Of a DNA stretch of 64,000 nt, positions 15,301-28,100 are shown piece after piece (position 1 is the stretch's first letter; the number at the start of each line of letters is the position of its first letter). The position numbers were made by a program, and so were the translations under genes. The stretch covers positions 32,296-96,295 of the forward strand of contig JBAMJV010000840.1 in assembly GCA_037951105.1 (NCBI GenBank), written 5' to 3'. This stretch comes from Echinarachnius parma. Lineage: Eukaryota; Echinodermata; Echinoidea; Clypeasteroida; Echinarachniidae. The notes beneath the pieces are model-generated. The model was not told the origin of the DNA. It saw only the letters and a program-made list of their open reading frames with translations, and did not search any database.

Positions 15301-18300
15301 GAGCCACCATGCAGCAATAGCCCTGTTCTCACTCTGCCTTGCCATTAAGGGATTCCACCGGGCCGGAGATAGAGAGTAAGAAACCGATCTTATTAGGGTT
15401 GAATATGCAGATAGAGTGAGGAAAGGAGAAGAGGAGGAGGGGGGGGGGGGGGGGGGGGGGGTAGGGTAGAGGGGGGCCTAGTGAAGTTGGAAAGGTATTG
15501 GAATTGGAGAGCCACCATGCAGCTATCGCCCTGTTCTCACTCTACCTTGCCATCAAGGGATTCCATCGGGCCGGAGATAGAGAGTAAGAAACCATTCTTA
15601 TCAGGGTTGATTATACAAATGACAAATGGATGGAGTGAGGAAGGGGGAGGGGTTAGAGTGAGGAGGGGATGGGAATATTGGTAGAATGTCGCAAGAGGAC
15701 AGCCACCATGCAGCGATAGCCCTGTTCTAGGTATTGGTTAGAGATGAATACATCGGGTACCACCTGGTGTTCAAGAAGTCTTTGGAGCAGTGATTTGGCC
15801 AGTAAGAGAGATAACACTGTGTCATATCTAGTGCTCTTTAAAAATGAAGCTAGTACAGTAACTAATGTGTTTTATCTCGTATTTGTCAAGGTATCGTTAG
15901 AGATGGGGACATGCAAGTACCACCTGGTGTTCAAGAAGTCAATGGAGCATTGGTTTGGCCAGTTTGTATAAGATACCACTGTTTTAAATCTAGTGCTCTA
16001 TAAATGGAAGCTAATAACTACTGTGTTGTTTGTTTGTTTGTCTAGTTATCGATTAGAGATGGGGACATGCAAGTACCACCTGGTTTTCAAGAAGTCTGTG
16101 GAGCAGTGGTTTGAGCTGGCTCGCCAGAAAGCCAAGGCTAGGATAGAGAAGGCAGTTGAAGTGGATGAGGTACGAGGGGAGTGTTGCATAAAGAGTTGGG
16201 ATCAATCGCGAAGTTGTGATTTTTGTAAGGGTCTTGTAATTTGATTTGTTGGGATAATGTGAAGGAAGGAAACTAATTGTATGCAAGTTTATTCCAGAAA
16301 GTAAAGTGGTGATGAGTGCAGATGAGGTCATTTCTATACTTGAAGCAGGGCTCGATGCAAGCACTTGCCTGCTTGCCCGGGGCAATTAGAAATTGGTGTT
16401 GGGCAAGGAGAATTTCATAAATTGTCTAGTTTACTTAACGGATTAGGCAACTAAATAATTGTTCAACTACAAGAGCACAATGTAATTTCATGTGTTAGTC
16501 TCATCTAGAAGTAAGAGGGCATGTACATTTTATATTAGAGCTAGTAAAATTTCCAATTGTATGATTTTACTTGCCCGAATGGGCCAGTACAGAAAAAGGT
16601 TTGTGTGGAGGCTTGCTTTAGGTGATAACTGTTAAATAATAAAAAGAAGTAATTTTGTTTTGCCAAGTGAATCTAGGCAATTGTGTGATAGCTTATGACA
16701 ACACCTTTTCAAAGTTGAATAAAGATGAAATTTACACTTCCTGAAGAATGTACCACCTGTCAATCAAATAGTCAGGAACTCTCTGAAATGTAACAACTAA
16801 GGTATTCCATCCATGAAACTTTACAAGAAGCAAGGATGAAATTCACAACTTTGGTATTCTAGCTGTGAAATGTTACAAGAGGCAAGGCTGAAATGTACAA
16901 CCTTGGTATGCCTCTTGTGAAATGTTACAAGGGCCCTTGGTGAAATTTACAAAAACATTATTTGATTGTGGTTGAAATTAACAAGGTGAAATCTACATCC
17001 TTCCTGTCAACAAGTTGGAATTTTGCCCTTTGCCCTGTTTCTCTTTTGTTCTATTATAATATTCTAAATGTATATTATTATTTTATTATTAGAATGATAT
17101 CATTATAAAGGTATATATTAACAATTTCAGTTTATTCTAATTGTAATCTTATTTGATCAACTCCATATAGGTGAGGTTAGTGGATAACATGGTGAAACAC
17201 AGCTCCTCAGCGGTAGATGCCACAACCACATTTGCCCAGGTATGAAGTTTATTTTAAATAAAGCAAAATACTGCTTAAAACTGCTTATAAACAACAACAA
17301 AAATGAAACAATCAAATGTGATTCACTAAGGAGCCTCTCGATCCTAGCAGAATGACAATAAGGTCATGAAGACTATGGACTATATAGACACATGCACACA
17401 TACGCGAAAATACATGAACATTCCCCTGATTAAGTAAAGATTATTCGCCATTGTGCTGCGTGTATTTCATATTAAATATCTCCCTGATTGATGTTTGAAA
17501 TATTCTCCTTGAATTAAACATGTGCTAACCTAACCCGCCGTACGTAGTACGGCGCCTGGCATACTGAGGTGTGTATACCGTGATGGTAACACTTTATAGG
17601 CTTTAACGGCAAACACACTTATAAAAAAAAAAACAATATCATACTTTAAATAACATATCTCGGTTCATACTTACGAATTATGTTATGCATGGGCATCAAT
17701 GATCCAAATCGTAAAATGTCTGATGCTCCATTCGTTTTATTTATACTGAAATTTACTATAAAACTGGCAAGATTACAGAAGTGACGAAAATGGTTTCCGA
17801 ATTTGTTCGCTGCATGCAATATAAGGTGATCAAAAACTTGTCGGCAATGCACCCCTGTACTACGTACCATACATGTGAGTACGGTACATACAGTCCCTGG
17901 CTTACTGTATTGTATTAGTCAACCGATCGCCCCGCGCATGCGCTATGCATTGCCAACGAGTTTTCGGTCACCTGACATTGCATGCAGCGAACAAAGACGA
18001 AGGAAATAACAGTCATCATCATCATCATCATCAATTTGAGGTAAGTTATCATTCTTTTGCAACAAATTAAATAGCAAGCAAGGTAGGTTGAAGGTTTAAT
18101 TCGTGTCTAGAACTAAAAAAAAAAATAATAATAATAGATGTAAAGTTCTTGAAACCACCCGTCGCAAAATTTCTCCAAATTTGTTAACGTCTCGTCTTCA
18201 CAGCGCCGTCCTACGGACGGCGCTGATCACAGTTATCAATTATACAGCTTTCAGTACAGTTAACAAGACTTTTATTTTATGCATTATTTTGTTATTTAGA

Positions 18301-21300
18301 TCAAAGACTTTTGGGTCAAACTGGACTGGCCGGACGCCTCTGGTGCTTATGTCTTTGTTGCCAAGGTTACAGATGTAAGTATGAGCTCGGAATAGAACAA
18401 TAAATCAGTTGATTTATTAAAGTATTGAAAGTGAATCTTGGGAGAGCCATACTTGCATATTTATCACATATCGGCAATAATCATTTATCAGAAAATTAAA
18501 CAGGCTGTACAATTTTATAATTCATTGAAAACCTCCTTTCCCAAAATTGATGCTTAAATGTTGACTCAACAAAACACCTAACTTTTTTGTCAACTCACCC
18601 CCATATCCAACAATACTCATGGTGTGATGTCATAATAGTCAAATGAGGTATTAAATATTATGGTAAATCAGTAATGAATATAGTGGATTGAACTTGACGT
18701 CATATCTACTCATTTTTAAAGAAGGGTTCTAATACTTGAAATGCAAATAGTGAGTGTGCTCTATTTCTAAACAATTATTATGTTGCCATGTTAATAATTA
18801 TAAAGGATATGTACTTCCAACTTTTACAGGACATTCGACAGGGGGCAGTTGAATATGCCAGCATCATCCACAAGAAACTGGCAGATAATCACTTCTACGA
18901 TGATCAGGGCCAGTTTGATGTCACGGATCAGCTCTGCATTGCCGTCAACAACATTGAACAGGTAATAAACTGATTTCTAATTCATTAATTAAGGAAGGAC
19001 TATTTAATAATTGATGTACAAACAGTTTAGTATAAACCAAAGATAGTTTTATCCACAAGAAACTGGAAGATAATCACTTCTATGATGACCAGGGCCAGTT
19101 TGATGTCACGGATCAGCTCTGCATTGCCGTCAACAACATTGAACAGGTAATAAACTGATTTCTAATTCATTAATTAAGGAAGGACTATTTAATAATTGAT
19201 GTACAAACAGTTTAGTATAAACCAAAGATAGTTTTATCCACAAGAAACTGGAAGATAATCACTTCTATGATGACCAGGGCCAGTTTGATGTCACGGATCA
19301 GCTCTGCATTGCCATCAATAACATTGAACAGGTTAGTTTTTAGCATCATACCTAATCTAAAGCTGGTCTCCCATGAGGGCACATTGAGAATGAAGTTTCA
19401 AATGTAAGATGCTTAATACTTTCAGAAAAAAATTTGTTACAAGCCCTTGAATCATTATCTTGCATTTATATCTTAAATATGATATTAACCCTAAAAAGAC
19501 TGGGCTATTTTGAACCTTACAAAAACTGGGGGGTGGGGGGGGGGGGGGTGCTAAAAGGGCCCCCCCCTAAGATCTCGGCAACCGAAACTCCGATTGACTC
19601 CAAATTTGGCATCGTGATAGATGTCCATAAGGTCCACAATATTGCGAAGTAAAACAAAAACAAATAATTAGAATATGCTAATTAGAGCTAATTAATTATG
19701 CAAAAATTGTATTTTTTTGTAGTTTTTGTAGTTTTCTCGGCAATCGAAACTCTGATCGACACCAAATTTGGAATGGTGATAGATGTCCATGAGGTCTACA
19801 ATATTGCATAGTTTAATTTTTGGTTTCAATTATAATATGCTAATTAGAGCTAATTAATTATGCAAAAATTTTATATTTTTTTGTATTTGTTTGCATTTTT
19901 GTTTATATTTCGTGATTCTTATCAAACAAAATTGTGTTCCTGGTGCAGTATACATGTACATGCTAAGATTATATAAATTTACCCAATCTCTGATAAAACA
20001 ACAGGATAATCATGAAAATTGATTAAGTTTTACCGTTTCTATGTTTTTTCTTTGTTTTTATCCTTTTCTTTGTTTTTCTTTGTTTTCTTTGTTTTTCTTT
20101 GTATTAGTCTCTATTATATTGTATTGTTTTATGCAAATGAGAATGCAATAAGTTTTTTCACCATGCCAAAGTGGAATACTAACATTACTTGTGAAAAGAT
20201 GGGTGTAAAACTGCAACATAAAAGGTGCATGTAAAATCTGTGTGTGTTATATGTACATGCAAGAATTAGAAAGAAAAAAAAAAAATCAAATTTTCTGTGA
20301 CACGCGATCGCAAAATGTTACAAAACACATGGATCGTTGACCCGGTGTGCGCAAATTTGGTATCAAAAGTTGCGCAAGACTCTAAGGAAAAAAGTCATGA
20401 AGTGGCACCGTAAAAAAAGCGTTGAGAAGTAATCGCGAAAATAGCGGAGGGGGGGGGGCTAAATCAGCCCCCCCCCCCCCCCCCCGTCTTTTTAGGGTTA
20501 AAGAAAAGGGGTAAAACATATGTATTCTTAAAACAAAAATGTTGCTGCTAAAAGCATTTAGAACACAATGAAGCACAGGCATTTGTAATTAACAAAATTT
20601 TCATTAAATTTTACAGGTGCGACGTTACCTTGACAGCCTACCGACACAACTGGACTACGAGTGCGTCCTTGATGGAGTATTAACTGGGAATACGGTTTTG
20701 TCGCCTCCGAGCAGTGCAACCAAACATTGCACACGATGCTCATGAGCGCTGACAAAGACATGCTTACAAATTAAGTATTGTACTAAACTATATTTCTATG
20801 AATGATTTCACAGGTGCGACGCTACCTTGACAGCCTACCAACACAACTGGACTACGAGCGTGTCCTCGATGGAGTATTATTGGAACATGGTTCCGTTGGC
20901 TCTGATCAGTGCAAACAAACGCTGCACACGATGCTCGCGAGCGCTGACGAAGACATGCTGAATGTCATTGGGCGGGTGGTCAAGCACGTTGGTCAGAAGA
21001 TGGCGCCGGACCTACGCAAGTACATAACGCCGCTCATGTCCGCCCCGCCAGAGATAGAACTGGATGAGGTACATGAGGTTCTTACATATAAATTTTTATT
21101 ATTTATAATTTTTGAATTTTCCCACTGACGAAATTCATAATAACAAGGAATTTTACCACACTAATTATGCAATTTTCTTTTAAAAATAAGTTTAATTTTA
21201 TATATATATTTTCTAGTGTACTGTATGCTAAAATGAACGTTAGCCTATAATGCAAGATGAAATACAGGCAGGAGCACTATAAAAGACATCCTCTATAGAC

Positions 21301-22114
21301 AAATCAGTGGTACAGAAAGTTTGTAAAGTGTGTTAGGACAATGTTTTCAAGCCTTGATGTGTATGATAATAAAGTAATTCCAAGATTCCAGAATTGTATG
21401 TAGTTTTCTCTTTCTGGGTTTATCATCAGTAATGTTTCTATAGAATAGAGAACTCATGATATTCAATTTTCTTTTTTATATGATTATTTTTATGTGGAAA
21501 TTTGCAGTGATTTTAGTAAACTGTGTGTGTTTTTTTGCTCAGGTTATCACCCCATTGATGGAATATCTGGACAGCAATCTCATCACACTGCACAGTTGTC
21601 TCCTCAAGGCAAACTTCCAGAGGTAAGCTGATTTAAATACAACTTTTTATAAAAAGGAAATTTGTTTTTTTTTCTTCATAAAATGGAGCTAGCTAATAGT
21701 AAAAGTGTATCAAGTGTCAACATTATTTAATCTAATCAAATCAAACATTTATATAGAGAAACTGACCAGAAATATATACATTGTAATATAAATGGAAAAG
21801 GAGCAAAGAAAATGGGATTTCTCTGTGATTCGCACTAGGATTTTTCTGTAGCTCAGTCGGTAGAGTGCCAGTCTAGCAATCCAGAGGTTTCGGGTTTGAA
21901 TCCTGGAGAAATCCCATTTTTGGTGCTCTTTTTCATTATTTTAGAACATGAATACTTAGGGCATACTCTAAAGCAATGTCTTCAACAATTCTTCCAATAC
22001 GACATACTCTATGTATTCTACAGATTATTACCGTAAACTCTGTGTATAAGACGCACTCGTGTATGAACGCACCCCCAACTTTCACAGCAATTTTTTTTAA
22101 TTTTTTTTTTAATT

Positions 22115-22145
<31 letters not shown>

Positions 22146-25100
22146 GGGGGGACACCGTGTATTTTTATTTTTTTACCCTGAAGTGCTGTTGGAATGCTTA
22201 TACCACTGGTCTAGGGCATGACAAAAGCTTAATGTTGAATGTAGCATTCATCAATCATTTTCTCACATAAAAATAGTGGTTAGTACACAAATTGCACATT
22301 TATTTAGCAGTAACACTGGTGCTCATAAATATTCATATTCATATTCATGAATATTCATGAGCACCAATACTCACTAAATATAATGCAATTTTCTAAATTT
22401 ACTACTAACTAATTTTAATTATAAGCAAAATTTATAACCACTGGTTAGAAAATTGCATATTTAATTAGTACTGCTGCTCACGAATGTATTAAAGGGTACC
22501 ACCACCCAAAAATAATAATCTTTTTATAGAAAGGTAACATCTTTAGTATTCCACTCCTTCAATAAGTTCACAAAAATATGTTTTCAGACAAAATATATAA
22601 TTGGAAAACGCATCACCTTTCTCAGCCATGCGGTCTGAATGCGCAGACTATTATGCGAGCAGAGCCAGCGGCGCTCTATGCAGAGCGAACGAATCATCCG
22701 GGATTCTATTGACGTACGCGTGAATTGCATTGGCGCACTCGCAAATGCCTGGTCCGTGTGGAACCACGAGATAGCCGTGGTTCCGTAAGTGGTGGAAATT
22801 AATTGCTTTGATTATGAATTACACAACCCTTTGCAAAATGTTGGGTATCCATTTGATATCACAAAACGGTACCAAAACATATATAATGTGTTGTCCTTTG
22901 CCTGGTGGTCCCCTTTAATATTCATTAGCAGCAGTATTACTGCTCAATAAACTTGCAATTTTTACATCTGTAACCAATATTTTTTGTGTGAGAAAAAGGT
23001 ATATTTAGCTGAATGCTACAACTGACTGTAAGTTCTTGTCATACCCTAAACCATGTGTTATACACATTCAACATGACTACAAGGTGTCCCCCCCGCCCCC
23101 CCCCCCCCAAAAAAAAAAAAAAAATTTCTGACGGAAAAAAAGTGCGTCTTATACACGGAGTTTTACGGTAATTTATTTATTTATGTTATATCATTTATCT
23201 AGAATTCTTGAAGAGCTGTGGCTGGTGGTGATGGAGATTTTGAAGGGGATGGTGAATACTGGATTCAAGGTAAGATAAGATTGCATGTTTAAAGGGATAT
23301 AGTAAGTGCAAAAAGTGTTGAATGGTTGATAAAATATGTATTTTTGTGATCGGATATGTCCACTAAGTAATGTGTGACAATTTCAAGTTAAATGGATGAT
23401 ATATGGCTGAGTAATGAGCGAAAGTGCAAAGTGATATTCGCTTACGCATTGCACTGACTTTGTACACAGTTATAACTTTCAAGTGGATAATTAAAAATCA
23501 AACAAATTCAATCGTAAATATCTTTTGAACGAAAGGGAAATTTGAAAACCAAATTCTGTTTCATGTGTCTATTGGTTATATGAATACAACAAGGTAAGAG
23601 AGAACTGCTAAAGTTCTAAGTAAGTTTTGTTGATTTGGACAATTTTACTAGATCCCTAGTGTAATAAACATATCCTATATGAATTAGAATATAGCGTTAA
23701 TGAAATGTTGATGACCCAAAGCAAATTTGTGGCGGCCTGTGCTAGTTTTGAGCCATGTGTTATGATTTAATAAATAAAATCTACACTGCACCAAGGCACT
23801 TGGTGATTTTGATTTTGATTTGAACATGGCAATACTGAGCAATCACCATTCATTGTCCACTTCTGTTCGTATGAATTATAGGTTATAGTTTGGTAAATTA
23901 TTTTGTTGGTCATTGTAATGTTAAAAATTGAAATTATCTTTTAAAACATGCCTTGAATTTGTATGAATACTGAACATATCATGTATTTTCCCATCGTGAA
24001 ATGTTACGTTGCAATAGAATTAGTTTGTGAGAGTCCGTAAGAAAGCCTAGCTTTCGATCCTAGCAGAATCTTTGTCCGGGCAAAATGACATAGAAGAAAT
24101 AAGAAAGTTAGTTTGTGTTTCCTTTCTGTAATGGAACATCCATGTATATGATGCATAATTGTTATTGATGTTTTTTGTTTGGTTTATTTGGAGGAATAAA
24201 ACATGAACAAAAAACAAACACAAAATAAAAGTTATAATTTTCCTGTTTTCAGAGGTTGAATCAACATCCACCAATCGGGCAGAGAATGCATGATGCTTTT
24301 GATGTAAGTTATTTGTATATTTTATTTTAACGGAAAATTATCTTAGAACAAAGAAATCTTTGAATAATTCAGTTCAGTCCAATTTTGCTAATTGAATATA
24401 TACCAAGTTAAACAATACAAATACAAATTAAAAGCTATATTGAATTAGTAATGATACAAACATTGTACTACAAAACTCTGAGATGTTTATGAAATATAAG
24501 AGTAATATCAGTATGTTTCTTTGCTTTTAACTGAGTATGTAAACAAAATATATTGCTCAGCTTAGCAATTTTAATTACAGTTATCTTATTTGTTTTCTTC
24601 AAATTTATGACATTTGACTAAGTATGATTTTTAGTTCAATTTGATTTTTATCCTTTTCAAATGAATTAGGTGGTAGGAAATTTCTTCAATGCGGAAGGCA
24701 AGGGACTGCCTACCACCGTCATCCAGTGTCCGGCGTTCAAAGAAGCTATGGAAAAGCTCAGCAAGTTTGGCACGACAACGAAAAGGCTGATCGAAGACTA
24801 CCTGGTAGCGCGGATCATGCAACAGGTATGAAAATCTTTTAGAACTACAATCAAACCTGTGTATAATGGTCACCTAAAAGGGAAAGAAGAAACATTGCTA
24901 CTGTAGACGGGTGACTCTTATAGACAGGTTCCTTAACATTGTTTTCCTTTCGTTATTATGGTTAGTCAACATTTGTTTAGTCATATGGTTAGTCAAAATT
25001 TGATCCTTTTCATCAAATTGTCTGATCAAATTGAAGGAATTCAATCTTATAAAGCTCCATGGAAATATTTTTGGCCAAAATTTCCTTCTTAATTTTGGTC

Positions 25101-28100
25101 AATACATGCATGCATAAAGATGTAGTGAAAAGTCCATTGTATCAGTTGCCATATTATAATGTTACATACTACATATATTGCAAATTTCTCATCTAGTACA
25201 TTTTCATACTGGCTATTATTATTATTATTATTATTATTTATTCGACCAAAAAGCATAATACAGTGTAAAATACAACACAATTATGCATATTATACAAAAA
25301 TACAGGTTACAATAGACCGCTTCTGTAATGTATGCAAATATTATGCGTAGGACGTCAGACTCCCCCGTTGGCAAGCTTAACAATAGTAACTATGTCCGGC
25401 AAGCTCCGGCAAACCTAGCTTGCCGGACCTAGTTACTATTGTTCAGCTTGCCAACAGAGAGTCTTACGTCATACGCATATTATTTGCATACATTACAGAA
25501 GCGGTCTATTGCGACAAAAGAAAATAGGCTATAACGCTAGAAATAATACAATTTGTAATCCAAATATGTGTGTACCCGTATAAATTATGTAATCAAACTT
25601 CCATGAATTACTATTAAATTCTATTTTTGCTAAGATTAAAATCTTAGGCCCCCTACTACCTCTCATTTTTATTACATGGAGATTTGTTTTAATAGACAAG
25701 CATTTTTCAGCAGTATTTTTCTGGATTATTTTTGTTAGGAAGCAGCAAACAAGGATGATGCTGCTCCCCTGGGGATCCTAACATTCAAGTGCAATTACAC
25801 AAAGAGTCAGCAGAAGCTACGAATCCGGGTCATGAGCGCAACCAACATAAAACCCATGGATAAGGATGGTAAGTTTAATATTCAGTTGTATCAATTTCTC
25901 AATTGTTTATTTATCGTAAGTACCATGATCAATAATGTACAGTTCACTTTAGCGTAATCCCTCACACTTGCTCTAAGTTGATTTTGTACCCTTTGTGTTT
26001 GTGTCGGGTTTATATAGCTTAAAGGGGACCACCACACATAATTATATGTTTTGGTACCGTTTTGTGATATCAAATAGATACACAACATTTTGCAAAGGGT
26101 TGTGTAATTCATAAAAAAAGCAATTATTTTCCACCACCTACGGAACCACTGCTATTTCCTGGTTCCATACAGGCCAAACATTTGCGAGTGCGCCAATGCT
26201 GTTCACGCGTACGTTTGGAGACAATAGAATCCCGGGCGATTCGTTTGCTCTGGACAAATTAGTCTCGTACATTCAGACCGTGATTTAAAATGGTGATGCA
26301 TTTTCCGATTATATATTTTTTTCTGGCAACATATTTTTGTGAACTTGTTGATGGAATGGAATTCTAAAGATGTTACCTTTTGTTTATAAGAATATTATTT
26401 TTGGGTGGTGGTAGGTACCCTTTAATTCTAACCAGCATGCGCATTGAAATACGTTCATGGGAACTACCACCATCAAAAGGGCCTTGTGACTCAATTGCTA
26501 GGGCAACGGTCTAGCAGTTGGGAGGTCTCTGCTTCGTTTCCCAGTGAGACACAATTTTTTAATTCGATTTTCTTTGCTCACTTTTACATTTATTTCATAC
26601 TTTCACTGTCCAAACTTATTAGAATTTGACCAGTGTAGCTGATATTTTTTACATGATTAAAAGAGAGCAAAGAAAATGGGATTCCAACAGGATATTTTTT
26701 ACAGTGCAATGGGTTTTAATATTGCTTTGTGTTTATCCGTCATTCCTTCCTTGAAGCCTGCCTCGAACCCAACAATGTATTGCCAAATACACCGTTTCGA
26801 ATTTAAAAGTTTTTGATAAAGACGTTGACATCTTGACATCTTTATCTTGATATTTTAGGTCTGAGTGATCCCTTTGTGATAATCTACCTCGGACCACACC
26901 GCGTGTTTCCCAAGACACATTTTAAAAAGGGACATGCTTGAAAAAGATACTGAAATTATTCAGAGCGTTTTTAATTGATAGCGTTTCCCACATTTTATGT
27001 TGATTTTTCAGGTCTGAGTGATCCCTTTGTAATAATCCACCTCAGGCCACACCACATATTCCCCAACACATCCCACCAGAAGACGCAGGTCGTCAAGAAG
27101 ACTCTGCACCCGCTCTTTGATGAAACATTTGACTTGTAAGTAAAAACATTTTCTCCTGTCTTGCATGTGACCAAGTACATGTATTGTTACTAATTTACAC
27201 ATCCATTTAAGTAAAACAATTAAGCAGTTCTGAATGAATGAAACAGTTGACTTGTATTAAAGTAAACCATTACTTTCAGCAATTATGTGATGCTAATTTA
27301 CACACCTTCGGTCAAGGTGATACTTCTATGCAGCTACAGATGAACCTCATCTAGAAGCATAAAACTGTATAACATTGAATCCTTTTGTCTCTGAATAAGA
27401 CGCATACTTTTTAAATTCCTTTTGAGGTGGTTTTAGACACGTTTGTCCGTAACAGCCTTAAAGTGGCATTTTAGGTTTGTTTGTATCCTTACATTAATTT
27501 GTATTTATGTCTGCCCCACCTTTACAAAAAACATTAAACTCATTCTAGAAAGTTTGATTTGAGTTTGACATGCATTCTCCAAAGATCCCTGCCCAAGTAT
27601 TTTGGGGATTAGTCATGAAGTGGTTAATTTAAGACTTTCCCTTTGAGATTCTGAAATCCCTATAGACTTTGTACATAGCCCACAAGGTCCCTGTTGGCAA
27701 GGGATAAATTCCATTTAGGCATTTAACTTCTTGGTCTCCATTTTAATACATGAATCTGTTGTTTTGCTTTCATTCCCAGCAAACTCCCGCAGAGCCAAGT
27801 GCAGGCCTACGGAGCCACCATCCACTTCATGCTTATGGATCATGACTTCCTCAGCCACGAATTTGGAGGCGAGGGCTACATGGCCCTCAGCGACGTCTCC
27901 GGCGTCTACGGCAAGCTGGACAAGAATCTGTCCGAAGAGAAGGCCATATCTATCAAGATCTTGCCTGTAGTCACGAAAGGTAGTTAACCCATTCCCTACT
28001 AGTTTATGAAATCTACATAGACTTTGTACATGACCCACTCGGTTCCCGTAGTCAAGGGGTTAAGGGCGGAGGGATTTACTCTGCTATCGCATTCTTTAGA

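Noticed and set aside
17520-18040. An internal BAIAP3 promoter or CpG island
   Set aside because: Only short CpG-rich words and a (CAT)n run are present. No start exon or core promoter layout follows.
21846-21907. A tRNA-Ala gene
   Set aside because: A-box, anticodon-like loop and B-box are present, but no closing acceptor stem is seen and the unit is repeated inside a foldback; it is a SINE core.
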